A DNA stretch of 64,000 nucleotides, from assembly GCF_003390375.1 (NCBI RefSeq), contig NZ_QUOT01000001.1, forward strand, positions 2,170,001 through 2,234,000. The letters run 5' to 3'. Numbering within the stretch: position 1 is the first letter of the stretch; every line of letters begins with the position of its first letter. The notes under the pieces are model-generated. The model was not told the origin of the DNA. It did not search any database and saw nothing but the letters and a program-made list of their open reading frames with translations. Shown piece after piece: positions 45,801-54,735 of this stretch. The stretch comes from Thalassotalea euphylliae (lineage in GTDB: Bacteria > Pseudomonadota > Gammaproteobacteria > Enterobacterales > Alteromonadaceae). A program made the position numbers and the translations under genes.

Positions 45801-47039
45801 GTCTAATACATCCCATACTTCTGCGCCTTCGCGCTCAACTAATTTCTTAGCCGCTTTAATCGTTGTTGCTAAACCACGTGCTTCTAATTTGCCGTAGATA
45901 AATGGCTTGAATAACTCAAGTGCCATTTTCTTCGGAAGACCACATTGGTGAAGACGTAACGTAGGACCTACAGTAATTACAGAACGACCTGAGTAGTCAA
46001 CACGCTTACCAAGAAGGTTTTGACGGAAACGACCTTGCTTACCTTTGATCATGTCAGCAAGTGATTTCAATGGACGTTTGTTAGAACCCGTGATTGCACG
46101 ACCACGACGACCGTTATCTAATAACGCATCAACAGACTCTTGAAGCATACGCTTCTCGTTACGTACGATGATGTCTGGTGCTACTAAATCAAGAAGACGC
46201 TTCAAACGGTTGTTACGGTTGATTACACGACGGTAAAGGTCGTTCAAATCAGACGTTGCGAAACGGCCGCCATCTAGTGGTACTAGTGGACGTAGATCTG
46301 GTGGAAGAATTGGCAGAACAGACATGATCATCCACTCTGGCTTGTTGCCAGACTGAGCGAATGCTTCCATTAACTTCAAGCGCTTAGTGATTTTCTTACG
46401 CTTAGTTTCTGAGCCGATTTCTGGTAACTCTTCACGCATTTGTGAAATTTCACCTTCCAAATCGATTTGTTGAAGAAGTGCTAATACCGCTTCAGCACCC
46501 ATTTTCGCGTCGAACTCGTCACCGTGCTCTTCTAGTGCGTCTAGGTACTCTTCTTCTGTTAAGATTTGGCTCTTTTCAAGCGTTGTCATACCAGGTTCTG
46601 TTACTACGTATGATTCGAAGTAAAGAACACGCTCGATGTCACGTAATGTCATGTCTAAAAGAAGACCGATACGTGATGGTAATGATTTTAAGAACCAGAT
46701 ATGCGCTACTGGGCTTGCTAGTTCGATGTGACCCATACGCTCACGACGAACTTTAGTTAATGTAACTTCAACGCCACATTTTTCACAAATTACACCACGG
46801 TGCTTAAGGCGCTTGTACTTACCACAAAGACATTCGTAGTCTTTTACTGGGCCGAAAATACGGGCACAGAATAAACCGTCACGCTCTGGCTTGAACGTAC
46901 GGTAGTTAATTGTTTCAGGCTTTTTTACTTCACCGAATGACCAAGAACGGATCAAGTCTGGTGATGCCAATCCGATGCGAATACCATCGAATTCTTCAGT
47001 TTGATTTTGTTGCTTAAGAAACTTAAGTAAATCTTTCAC
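42804..47039 (-). CDS. rpoC: RNA polymerase beta' subunit
   Basis: A 1411-residue catalytic subunit. The zinc-ribbon cysteines are Cys70, Cys72, Cys85 and Cys88. The active-site AYNADFDGDQMAVH motif binds the catalytic magnesium, and the trigger-loop and second zinc region (GICAHCYGRDLARG) are present. It lies 102 bases downstream of rpoB. The acidic C-terminal tail is normal. The length agrees with gammaproteobacterial relatives. Confidence 0.98.
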   Translation of the reverse strand: MKDLLKFLKQQNQTEEFDGIRIGLASPDLIRSWSFGEVKKPETINYRTFKPERDGLFCARIFGPVKDYECLCGKYKRLKHRGVICEKCGVEVTLTKVRRERMGHIELASPVAHIWFLKSLPSRIGLLLDMTLRDIERVLYFESYVVTEPGMTTLEKSQILTEEEYLDALEEHGDEFDAKMGAEAVLALLQQIDLEGEISQMREELPEIGSETKRKKITKRLKLMEAFAQSGNKPEWMIMSVLPILPPDLRPLVPLDGGRFATSDLNDLYRRVINRNNRLKRLLDLVAPDIIVRNEKRMLQESVDALLDNGRRGRAITGSNKRPLKSLADMIKGKQGRFRQNLLGKRVDYSGRSVITVGPTLRLHQCGLPKKMALELFKPFIYGKLEARGLATTIKAAKKLVEREGAEVWDVLDEVIREHPVMLNRAPTLHRLGIQAFEPVLIEGKAIHLHPLVCAAYNADFDGDQMAVHVPLTLEAQLEARALMMSTNNVLSPANGDPIIVPSQDVVLGLYYLTRDRVNGLGEGMVFASAAEAEKAYRTGVAELHARVKVRITEHVRNEAGELVAQTTLKDTTVGRTILWQICPEGLPFELIDQPLGKKPISRLINHAYRNLGLKETVIFADHIMYTGFHYAMIAGASVGIDDMVIPDEKYTIIDGAEEEVAEIQEQFDQGLVTAGEKYNKVIDIWSSANEKVSKAMMDNLSKESVENRDGEMEEQDSFNSIFMMADSGARGSAAQIRQLAGMRGLMAKPDGSIIETPITANFREGLNVLQYFISTHGARKGLADTALKTANSGYLTRRLVDVAQDLVVTEHDCGTHDGLTMTPLIEGGDVVEPLRERVLGRVVCEDVLIPGTEDVLLPRNTLIDEKLCDVLEEHSVDQVKVRSIITCSTDFGICAHCYGRDLARGHMINQGEAVGVVAAQSIGEPGTQLTMRTFHIGGAASRASAENSVQVKNTGTLKLQNAKFVSNSEGHVVITSRSSELTVIDELGREKERYKVPYGAVLAKKDGEAIEAGETVANWDPHTHPIITEVAGKIKFVDLIEGLTMTRQTDELTGLSSTVVTDPNQRSSAGKEMRPMVKLVDAAGNDVMIAGTDIPAQYFLPGNAIVNLEDGAEVGIGDALARIPQESSKTRDITGGLPRVADLFEARKPKEPAILAEKTGIIGFGKETKGKRRLLITQPDGTVYEEMIPKWRQLNVFEGESVQKGEVIADGPESPHDILRLRGVADVANYIVNEVQDVYRLQGVKINDKHIEVIVRQMIRKCEIVDGGDSEFLKGEQVEVARVNIANRELEAAGKQPAEYEMQMMGITKASLATESFISAASFQETTRVLTEAAVAGKKDGLRGLKENVIVGRLIPAGTGYAYHQDRMRKRNAAMEEEVTVSADEAAQALSDALNADLDAESNDQNDPVL

Positions 47040-47141
47040 ACTCTATCTCCTGTCGGAGTTAACCTTTTTAGAGGGGAATGACTCCCCTCCTCGTATGCTA
47101 ACGGTAATGTTTATACCAGTCAGCTAGTAGCTCTTGGCCAG

Positions 47142-50100
47142 TTATTCTGCGTCCAACTCAATGTTGATACCTAAAGAGCGGATCTCTTTAAGTAATACAT
47201 TGAATGATTCAGGCATACCTGGTTCCATACGGTGATCGCCGTCAACAAGGTTTTTGTACATTTTAGTACGACCGTTAACGTCATCCGACTTAACCGTAAG
47301 CATTTCTTGTAGCGTGTAGGCAGCACCGTATGCTTCAAGTGCCCATACCTCCATCTCACCGAAACGCTGACCACCGAACTGAGCTTTACCACCTAGTGGT
47401 TGCTGAGTTACTAGTGAGTAAGAACCAGTAGAACGGGCGTGCATCTTGTCGTCCACTAAGTGGTTTAGTTTCAGCATGTACATATAACCTACGGTTACAG
47501 GACGCTCAAACTTACGACCAGTACGACCGTCAGTTAGCGTGAATTGACCGCTTTCTGGCATGTCTGCTAACTTGAATAAGTCTTTAATTTCGCGCTCGCT
47601 CGCACCATCGAATACTGGTGTTGCGATTGGTAAACCTTCACGAAGGTTTTGCGCTAGACGCATGACTTCATCATCAGAGAAGTTGTCGATATCCACGTCT
47701 TGGCGAGATTCACCTAAGTTGTAAACTTCTTTTAGGAAGCTACGTAGTTTCTCAACTTTTTGTTGCGCCTTGATCATGCGATCAATCTTCTCACCGATAC
47801 CGCGTGCCGCCATACCTAAGTGAGTTTCTAGGATCTGACCGATGTTCATACGCGACGGTACACCTAGTGGGTTAAGCACGATATCAACTGGTACACCGTT
47901 CTCGTCGTATGGCATATCTTCTACCGGTACAACGTTTGAGATAACACCCTTGTTACCGTGACGACCCGCCATTTTATCACCAGGCTGGATGCGACGTTTA
48001 ACGGCTAAGTAAACCTTAACAATCTTAAGTACGCCTGGCGCTAAGTCATCACCTTGAGTGATTTTACGGCGCTTAGTTTCGTACTTCTTGTCGAATTCCG
48101 CTTTGATGGTTTCGTGCTGCTCAGCGATTTGCTCAAGCTCAGATTGCTGACCTTCATCGCTAAGGTTTTGTACCAACCACTTGTCGCGTGACATGCTGTT
48201 AAGCTCAGACTCGTTCATGCCAGCAGCTAGTAATAGCTTCTTAGCACGTGCGTAGATGCCGTCTTCTAAAATAGAGAACTCGTCACCTAAGTCTTTCTTA
48301 ACTTCTTTCAGCTGCATTTCTTCAATTTCTAATGCACGCTTGTCTTTTTCTACACCGTCACGAGTGAAGATTTGTACATCGATGATAGTACCTGATACTG
48401 AGTTAGGTACACGTAAAGAGCTGTCTTTAACGTCAGCTGCTTTCTCACCGAAAATTGCACGTAAAAGTTTTTCTTCTGGCGTTAATTGCGTTTCACCTTT
48501 AGGCGTTACTTTACCTACTAAGATGTCACCGCCTTTTACTTCCGCACCAATGTAAACAACACCAGACTCATCTAGCTTGCTTAACGCTGACTCACCAACG
48601 TTTGGAATATCAGAAGTAATTTCTTCAGAGCCAAGCTTAGTATCACGAGCGATACAGCTTAATTCTTGAATGTGAATTGTCGTGAAACGGTCTTCTTGCG
48701 CAACGCGCTCAGAAAGCAACATCGAATCCTCGAAGTTGTAACCATTCCAAGGCATGAACGCCAAACGCATGTTTTGACCAAGAGCTAATTCACCCATGTC
48801 TGTTGATGGGCCGTCAGCTAACACGTCACCACGTACAACTGGGTCACCCATGTGAACGTTTGGACGTTGGTTAATACAAGTGTTTTGGTTAGAACGTGTG
48901 TACTTAGTTAAGTTGTAGATGTCGATACCCGCTTCACCTGGGATCATTTCGTCTTCGTTAACTTTTACAACGATTCGAGAAGCGTCAACGTAATCGATAA
49001 CACCACCGCGCTTAGCAACGGCTGTTACACCAGAGTCAACCGCTACGATCTTCTCCATACCTGTACCAACAAGTGGCTTGTCCACTTTTAAGGTAGGTAC
49101 AGCTTGGCGTTGCATGTTCGAGCCCATCAAGGCACGGTTAGCATCATCGTGCTCTAGGAATGGGATAAGTGATGCGGCAACAGAAACGATTTGCTGTGGC
49201 GATACGTCCATGTACTGAACTGTATCTTTCGACATTAGCGTGAATTCGTTTTTGTGGCGACACGGTACTAAGTCACTGGTTAAACGACCTGCTTCATCAC
49301 GCTCAGCATTTGCCTGTGCGATTACATAGTTACCTTCTTCAATTGCAGATAGGTAATCTACTTCATCAGTTACTACGCCATCGACAATCTTACGGTATGG
49401 TGTTTCTAGGAAACCATAATCGTTAGTGCGCGCATAACATGATAATGAGTTAATTAGACCGATGTTTGGACCTTCCGGCGTTTCGATAGGACAAACACGA
49501 CCGTAGTGCGTTGGGTGAACGTCACGTACTTCGAAGCCTGCACGCTCACGTGTTAAACCACCTGGGCCTAAGGCAGAAATACGACGCTTGTGCGTAACTT
49601 CTGATAACGGGTTGTTTTGGTCCATGAACTGTGAAAGTTGTGATGAACCGAAAAATTCTTTAACCGCAGCAGAAATAGGCTTAGCGTTGATTAAGTCTTG
49701 TGGCATTACCGCGTCTAAATCACCAAGTGATAAACGCTCACGTACTGCACGCTCAACACGTACTAGACCAACACGGAATTGGTTTTCTGCCATTTCACCT
49801 ACTGAACGGATACGACGGTTACCTAAGTGATCGATATCATCCACTTCACCTTTACCATCGCGAATCGCGATTAAGGTTTTCATTACGCGGATAATATCGT
49901 CGTTTGATAACGTACCTTCACCAGTCGATTCTTTAAGACCAACACGACGGTTGAACTTCATACGACCAACGGTTGATAAGTCGTAACGCTCTAATGAGAA
50001 GAATAGGTTAGCAAATAAGCCTTCAGCTGCGTCTTTTGTTGGCGGCTCACCAGGACGCATCATACGGTAGATCTCAACTAACGCTTCTAAACGGTTAGTT

Positions 50101-51170
50101 GTGCTATCAATACGCACGGTATCTGACATGTATGAACCAACATCGAATTCATTCATGTAAAGCGTATTAAGTTGCTTGTGGCCTGCTTGGCTAAGGGCTG
50201 CTAATAGCTCTAGCGTGATTTCAGCATTTGCTTCCGCAATTACTTCACCTGTTGACTCGTCAACATAACCTTGAGATAACACTTTACCAACGATATATTC
50301 TGCTGGTACTTCAAGCTCAGTTATGTTTTCTTTACCTAAGGTGCGGATATGACGGGCAGTAATACGACGACCTTGTTCAACAAGTACATCACCATTTGGT
50401 AATTTCACGTCAAATGTTGCGGTTTCACCACGTAAACGCTCAGGCACAAGTTCCATGATTAACTTGTCGCCTTTGATTTCGTATGACGTTGTGTCGTAGA
50501 ACATCGCTAGAATTTCTTCTGTTGAGTATTCCAATGCACGTAAAATAATCGATGCAGGTAACTTACGACGACGGTCAATACGAACGAATAAGTTGTCTTT
50601 CGGATCGAACTCAAAGTCTAACCAAGAACCACGGTAAGGAATTACACGTGCGTTGTATAACACTTTACCTGAAGAGTGCGTTTTACCTTTGTCGTGATCG
50701 AAGAATACGCCAGGTGAACGGTGTAACTGAGATACGATTACACGTTCTGTACCATTAATAACGAACGTACCGTTCTCTGTCATTAATGGGATTTCGCCCA
50801 TGTAAACTTCTTGCTCTTTGATATCTTTTACGGTGCCAGCTGGTGCTTCTTTATCGTAAATTACCAAACGTAATTTTACGCGTAGCGGCGCTGAGTAAGT
50901 AACACCACGGATTTGACATTCTTTAACGTCAAATAATGGCTCACCTAAACGGTAGCTAACGTATTGTAATTCTGAACTACCAGAATATGCTTTGATCGGG
51001 AAAATTGAACGAAATGCGGCTTCTAAGCCGGTTTCGCCAGTAGGGTCAATATCAATGAACTTACGGAAAGATTCGAGTTGGATGGACAACAGGAATGGAT
51101 AATCCATAACCTGTGCACTTTTACCAAAGTCCTTTCTAATTCGTTTCTTTTCAGAGTAGGAGTATCCCAT
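47142..51170 (-). CDS. rpoB: RNA polymerase beta subunit
   Basis: A 1342-residue subunit, the same length as E. coli RpoB. The rifampicin region reads SQLSQFMDQNNPLSEVTHKR, the wild-type pattern without common resistance changes. KRRIQPGDKMAGRHGNKG and the C-terminal EMEVWALEAYGAAYTLQEML are present. The gap to rplL contains a long hairpin and attenuator-like terminators that would lower its expression relative to L7/L12. Confidence 0.98.
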   Translation of the reverse strand: MGYSYSEKKRIRKDFGKSAQVMDYPFLLSIQLESFRKFIDIDPTGETGLEAAFRSIFPIKAYSGSSELQYVSYRLGEPLFDVKECQIRGVTYSAPLRVKLRLVIYDKEAPAGTVKDIKEQEVYMGEIPLMTENGTFVINGTERVIVSQLHRSPGVFFDHDKGKTHSSGKVLYNARVIPYRGSWLDFEFDPKDNLFVRIDRRRKLPASIILRALEYSTEEILAMFYDTTSYEIKGDKLIMELVPERLRGETATFDVKLPNGDVLVEQGRRITARHIRTLGKENITELEVPAEYIVGKVLSQGYVDESTGEVIAEANAEITLELLAALSQAGHKQLNTLYMNEFDVGSYMSDTVRIDSTTNRLEALVEIYRMMRPGEPPTKDAAEGLFANLFFSLERYDLSTVGRMKFNRRVGLKESTGEGTLSNDDIIRVMKTLIAIRDGKGEVDDIDHLGNRRIRSVGEMAENQFRVGLVRVERAVRERLSLGDLDAVMPQDLINAKPISAAVKEFFGSSQLSQFMDQNNPLSEVTHKRRISALGPGGLTRERAGFEVRDVHPTHYGRVCPIETPEGPNIGLINSLSCYARTNDYGFLETPYRKIVDGVVTDEVDYLSAIEEGNYVIAQANAERDEAGRLTSDLVPCRHKNEFTLMSKDTVQYMDVSPQQIVSVAASLIPFLEHDDANRALMGSNMQRQAVPTLKVDKPLVGTGMEKIVAVDSGVTAVAKRGGVIDYVDASRIVVKVNEDEMIPGEAGIDIYNLTKYTRSNQNTCINQRPNVHMGDPVVRGDVLADGPSTDMGELALGQNMRLAFMPWNGYNFEDSMLLSERVAQEDRFTTIHIQELSCIARDTKLGSEEITSDIPNVGESALSKLDESGVVYIGAEVKGGDILVGKVTPKGETQLTPEEKLLRAIFGEKAADVKDSSLRVPNSVSGTIIDVQIFTRDGVEKDKRALEIEEMQLKEVKKDLGDEFSILEDGIYARAKKLLLAAGMNESELNSMSRDKWLVQNLSDEGQQSELEQIAEQHETIKAEFDKKYETKRRKITQGDDLAPGVLKIVKVYLAVKRRIQPGDKMAGRHGNKGVISNVVPVEDMPYDENGVPVDIVLNPLGVPSRMNIGQILETHLGMAARGIGEKIDRMIKAQQKVEKLRSFLKEVYNLGESRQDVDIDNFSDDEVMRLAQNLREGLPIATPVFDGASEREIKDLFKLADMPESGQFTLTDGRTGRKFERPVTVGYMYMLKLNHLVDDKMHARSTGSYSLVTQQPLGGKAQFGGQRFGEMEVWALEAYGAAYTLQEMLTVKSDDVNGRTKMYKNLVDGDHRMEPGMPESFNVLLKEIRSLGINIELDAE

Positions 51171-51257
51171 GGGGTTCCTCAGCTAGCTGGGTTGTACCGA
51201 ATCCACCTTAACTTTGTCGACTAAAGCTAAAATGGGCTTTTTGCTATGACATTAAAT

Positions 51258-51313
51258 GCCAAGTTGATTAGGCACTTGCCTGAGTTTTATGGCAAATACT
51301 CAATCAACTTGGC
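51258..51313 (-). other. long stem-loop in the rplL-rpoB gap (RNase III-type site)
   Basis: A 12-bp perfect stem GCCAAGTTGATT/AATCAACTTGGC is continued, after a 2 x 2 internal loop, by a 9-bp stem with two G-T pairs. Together this gives more than 20 bp of near-continuous duplex. In E. coli RNase III cuts in this same gap; the assignment is by analogy. Confidence 0.65.
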
Positions 51314-51446
51314 TTAAGTCTAAATTTTTAGTTGTAGTGCAGGTTATAAAATAAGCTAACCTACAATACTGCACTGTTTCGCTTATAAAAAAAACCCTTT
51401 ACTGGGATTAGCGTAAGGCTTTTTAAATTTTAGCGTTATTTAGCGC

Positions 51447-51477
51447 AAAAAGGCCGGTGACGTTTAAATCACCAGCC
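51447..51477 (-). terminator. rplL-rpoB attenuator terminator
   Basis: On the minus strand GGCTGGTGA-TTTAAACG-TCACCGGCC, with one G-T pair, is followed by TTTTT. A second, weaker stem (CCTTAC/GTAAAGG) with a run of eight T follows at about 51386-51422. Partial termination here is the known way to make L7/L12 in excess over polymerase. Confidence 0.75.
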
Positions 51478-51514
51478 ATTGCCTGATTAGGCAGCTAATC
51501 TGTCAAATGACAGA

Positions 51515-51883
51515 TTACTTGATAGCAACAGTTGCGCCTGCTTCTTCAAGTAGCTTCTTAAGCTCTTCAGCTTCTGCCTTCTCAACACCTTCTTTAAGCG
51601 CTTTAGGAGCTGACTCAACAACTTCTTTTGCTTCTTTAAGGCCAAGACCTGTAGCACCACGAACAGCTTTGATTACAGCAACTTTGTTGCCACCGAAGCT
51701 TTCTAGGATTACGTCGAATTCAGTTTGCTCAGCAGCAGCACCGCCAGCATCACCACCAGCAGCAACAACAGCAGCTGCAGCAGTTACGCCGAACTTCTCT
51801 TCCATTGCTTCTACTAATTCAACAACTTCCATTACTGACATTTCAGCAATAGCGTTTAGGATATCGTCTTTAGAAATAGACAT
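51515..51883 (-). CDS. rplL: 50S ribosomal protein L7/L12
   Basis: A 122-residue stalk protein, present in several copies per ribosome, that recruits translational GTPases. The N-terminal dimerisation domain (1-33) is joined by an Ala/Gly-rich hinge (about 36-52) to the C-terminal domain with KVAVIKAVRGATGLGLKEAK. It is followed by an attenuator before rpoB. Confidence 0.98.
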   Translation of the reverse strand: MSISKDDILNAIAEMSVMEVVELVEAMEEKFGVTAAAAVVAAGGDAGGAAAEQTEFDVILESFGGNKVAVIKAVRGATGLGLKEAKEVVESAPKALKEGVEKAEAEELKKLLEEAGATVAIK

Positions 51884-51967
51884 AATTCAATTTCCTACAA
51901 ATAAAACAGTTTAAAACTGTTTGATAAATAACTATTAAAACAAAAACCGCGTATGTGTAATGTAAAA

Positions 51968-52462
51968 TTACGCAGCTTCTGACTCTTTCTGATCGCGAAC
52001 TGCTGCAATTGTACGAACAAGTTTGCCTGCAGATGCTTCTTTCATTGCGCTCATTAACTTAGCGATAGCTTCGTCGTATGTAGGTAACTTAGCTAACATA
52101 GCTACGTCTACTACATCACCTTCGTACGCTGCAGTTTTTAATTCAAAGATTTCGTTTTCTTTCGCGAAATCAGAGAAAATACGTGCAGCAGCACCTGGGT
52201 GCTCGCTAGAGAATGCGATTAGTGAAGGACCAACGAATGAATCTTTCAAACACTCGAATGGAGTACCTTCTACTGCGCGACGTGCTAAGGTGTTACGAAC
52301 AACTTTCATCCATACACCGTTTTCACGTGCTTGCTTACGCAATGCAGTAATCGCTTCAACTGTTACACCGCGAGAATCGGCAACAACAGCTGACTGAGCG
52401 CCAGCGGCAGCTTCTTGAACTTCAGCAACAATTGCTTTTTTGTCATCAAGATTGATAGCCAT
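51968..52462 (-). CDS. rplJ: 50S ribosomal protein L10
   Basis: A 164-residue stalk base that anchors L7/L12 dimers and, in complex with them, represses rplJL translation in E. coli. VADSRGVTVEAITALRKQAR and the C-terminal helix for L7/L12 binding are present. It is preceded by a leader of about 300 bases. Confidence 0.98.
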   Translation of the reverse strand: MAINLDDKKAIVAEVQEAAAGAQSAVVADSRGVTVEAITALRKQARENGVWMKVVRNTLARRAVEGTPFECLKDSFVGPSLIAFSSEHPGAAARIFSDFAKENEIFELKTAAYEGDVVDVAMLAKLPTYDEAIAKLMSAMKEASAGKLVRTIAAVRDQKESEAA

Positions 52463-52764
52463 TGGCTTTACTCCTGGTTCACCGGTTAAACCGGTAATTC
52501 ATATCCCCTAAACCAATTAGTGATGTTATGACACATACCAATCCGTCTAGGCCATTACGGCGAGGACCAGAAATTTAAGGAAATTTCACGGTAATCACCA
52601 TCTACGCAGGCATTAATTAAGAATACGTAAACCAGTTTAATACGCAGTATTTAACCGTTTCACTACTCACCTACGGTCTTTGACGGGACTGTTTGATTTA
52701 ACCGACTTAACCCGTTTAAACGAGTTAATTTGGATAAGTCGCCCAGCTCCTACCAAAATAAAGG
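52463..52764 (-). promoter_or_regulatory. rplJL leader RNA (L10 leader type)
   Basis: A leader of about 300 bases lies between the rplJ promoter and the rplJ start, as long as expected for the L10(L12)-regulated leader. Short complementary arms such as ACCGGTT/AACCGGT next to the start codon can sequester the Shine-Dalgarno region (CCAGGAG). I did not fold it fully. Confidence 0.5.
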
Positions 52765-52770
52765 GGCAAA

Positions 52771-52799
52771 ATTATAGTTCAATAATTCACCCCTGTAAA
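52771..52799 (-). promoter_or_regulatory. rplJ promoter
   Basis: TTTACA (-35, 52794-52799) and a perfect TATAAT (-10, 52771-52776) are 17 bases apart, in the gap after rplA. Confidence 0.8.
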
Positions 52800-52816
52800 G
52801 TTTCAACTCAAGGAGA

Positions 52817-53512
52817 TTATAAGTTTAGTGAACCTTGTTCAACTGAAACACCAGCACCCATAGTAGTAGATACTGAAATCTTCTTGATGAATTGACCTTT
52901 AGCGTTTGCCGGCTTAGCTTTCTTAAGCGCTTCCAACAATGCTTCTAAGTTCTCTTGTAACTTAGCGTCTTCGAAATCAACCTTACCGATAGTTGTATGG
53001 ATGATGCCGTTTTTGTCGTTACGGTAACGGATTTGACCAGCTTTTGCGTTGTTAACCGCAGCAACTACGTCAGGAGTTACAGTACCAACTTTCGGGTTAG
53101 GCATAAGGCCACGTGGACCTAAGATTTGACCTAACTGACCAACTACGCGCATTGCATCAGGAGTTGCAATTACTACGTCGAAGTCCATTTGACCTGCTTT
53201 AACTTGCTCAGCAAGGTCTTCCATACCAACTACGTCAGCACCAGCTTCTTTCGCTTTGTCTGCGTTTGCACCTTGAGTGAAAACAGCAACGCGAACAGAA
53301 CGACCAGTACCGTGTGGTAATACTGTAGCACCACGAACGTTTTGGTCTGATTTACGAGCATCGATGCCAAGGTTTACAGCAACGTCTACACTTTCGTTGA
53401 ACTTAGCAGTAGCAAGTTCTTTAAGAAGAGTGATAGCTTCGTTGATTTCGTAATCTTTTAATACGTCTACTTTTTCACGGATAAGACGAGCGCGCTTTGA
53501 TAATTTAGCCAT
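52817..53512 (-). CDS. rplA: 50S ribosomal protein L1
   Basis: A 231-residue stalk protein that helps release E-site tRNA and, in E. coli, represses the rplKA operon. VLPHGTGRSVRVAVF and GPRGLMPNPKVGTV are signatures. It lies 4 bases after rplK. Confidence 0.98.
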   Translation of the reverse strand: MAKLSKRARLIREKVDVLKDYEINEAITLLKELATAKFNESVDVAVNLGIDARKSDQNVRGATVLPHGTGRSVRVAVFTQGANADKAKEAGADVVGMEDLAEQVKAGQMDFDVVIATPDAMRVVGQLGQILGPRGLMPNPKVGTVTPDVVAAVNNAKAGQIRYRNDKNGIIHTTIGKVDFEDAKLQENLEALLEALKKAKPANAKGQFIKKISVSTTMGAGVSVEQGSLNL

Positions 53513-53516
53513 TCGA

Positions 53517-53945
53517 TTAACCCTCTACCACTAAGCCCATTGCACGAGCAGAACCCGCGATAGTACGTACAGCTGCGTCCATGTCGCCTGCTGTAAGATC
53601 TGGTTCTTTCATCTTAACGATTTCTTCAAGTTGAGCACGTGTAACAGTACCTACTTTTTCAGTGTTAGGACGACCTGAACCTGACTTGATACCAGCAGCT
53701 TTCTTAAGTAAGTAAGATGCAGGTGGAGTCTTAGTTTCGAACGTGAAAGAACGGTCATTGTATACAGTAATTACTACTGGAACTGGAGCGCCTTTGTCTA
53801 AAGAATCTGTTTTTGCGTTGAACGCTTTACAGAATTCCATGATGTTCACACCGTGTTGACCAAGAGCTGGACCAACTGGTGGTGACGGGTTAGCTGCACC
53901 AGCAGCTACTTGTAGCTTGATTAAAGCTTGGACTTTTTTAGCCAT
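53517..53945 (-). CDS. rplK: 50S ribosomal protein L11
   Basis: A 142-residue protein of the GTPase-associated centre, required for RelA activation. The Pro-rich N-terminus (AGAANPSPPVGPALGQHGVN) and the RNA-binding C-terminal domain (about 70-142) are complete. It is the first gene of the rplKA operon. Confidence 0.98.
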   Translation of the reverse strand: MAKKVQALIKLQVAAGAANPSPPVGPALGQHGVNIMEFCKAFNAKTDSLDKGAPVPVVITVYNDRSFTFETKTPPASYLLKKAAGIKSGSGRPNTEKVGTVTRAQLEEIVKMKEPDLTAGDMDAAVRTIAGSARAMGLVVEG

Positions 53946-54068
53946 CTTTAAAAATACCTTTGTTATGGGTGGTTATCGCTAGTTCTTTCGAACACAACAC
54001 ATAGGAAATGTGTTAGCTCCCCGGTTAATAAATTTGCGTTTTTAGAACAAATTTTCATTCGCTCAAAT
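53946..54068 (-). other. rplK leader with a short hairpin
   Basis: The gap before rplK holds a hairpin near 53995-54015 (AACACAT/ATGTGTT arms) next to a GGGGAGC sequence. In E. coli L1 binds this leader to repress rplKA. I could not match the exact L1 motif. Confidence 0.3.
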
Positions 54069-54113
54069 AAAAACGGCAGCGGATTATAAATTAATCAACG
54101 CTGCCGTTTCAAG
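54069..54113 (-). terminator. terminator of secE-nusG
   Basis: On the minus strand AAACGGCAGCG and CGCTGCCGTTT form an 11-bp stem with a large AT-rich loop, followed by a T run. It lies about 40 bases after the nusG stop and contains the rplK promoter within it. Confidence 0.8.
54083..54112 (-). promoter_or_regulatory. rplKA promoter embedded in the nusG terminator
   Basis: TTGAAA (-35, 54107-54112) and a perfect TATAAT (-10, 54083-54088) are 18 bases apart and are followed by CCGCTGCC. The -10 lies in the terminator loop and the discriminator in its descending arm. Confidence 0.65.
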
Positions 54114-54153
54114 ATCTTTTTGTGCGCTTATCGAAAAGCGCTATAAAATATGA

Positions 54154-54732
54154 TTATTCGCTCTTCTCAACTTGGCCGAATTCCAAATCAACTGGTGTTG
54201 AACGACCAAAGATAAGTACCGATACCTTGATGCGGTTCTTCTCGTAGTCAAGCTCTTCAACCACACCGTTAAAGTCAGCAAATGGACCATCGATAACACG
54301 AACCACTTCACCCACTTCAAACAATGTTTTCGGCTTAGGTGCATCTGTTTCTTCAAGGCGCTGTAAAATGCGATCCGCTTCTTTTTTGGTGATTGGCATT
54401 GGGCGATCTGAAGTACCGCCAATAAAACCAAGTACACGTGGTACAGACTTCACTAAGTGCCACGCTTCTTCATCCATCGCCATTTCAACTAGAACATAGC
54501 CTGGGAAGAATTTACGTGCTGACTTACGCTTTTGACCAGCGCGCATTTCCACAACTTCTTCAGTAGGTACTAAGACCTGACCGAATTTATCTTCTAAGCC
54601 GTGAATTTCAATGTGCTCTAACAGTGTTTTTTGAACACGCGCTTCATAGCCTGAAAACGCTTGTACAACATACCAACGTAGTTTTGGTTTGTTTTCGCCA
54701 GTTACGCTTTCAGTTAACGTTTCTTCAGACAT
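54154..54732 (-). CDS. nusG: transcription elongation factor NusG
   Basis: A 192-residue protein that suppresses pausing, aids Rho and couples to S10. The NGN domain (WYVVQAFSGYEARVQKTL) and the C-terminal KOW domain (VGEVVRVIDGPFADFNGVV, about 137-155) are complete. It starts 3 bases after the secE stop. Confidence 0.98.
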   Translation of the reverse strand: MSEETLTESVTGENKPKLRWYVVQAFSGYEARVQKTLLEHIEIHGLEDKFGQVLVPTEEVVEMRAGQKRKSARKFFPGYVLVEMAMDEEAWHLVKSVPRVLGFIGGTSDRPMPITKKEADRILQRLEETDAPKPKTLFEVGEVVRVIDGPFADFNGVVEELDYEKNRIKVSVLIFGRSTPVDLEFGQVEKSE

Positions 54733-54735
54733 TCT

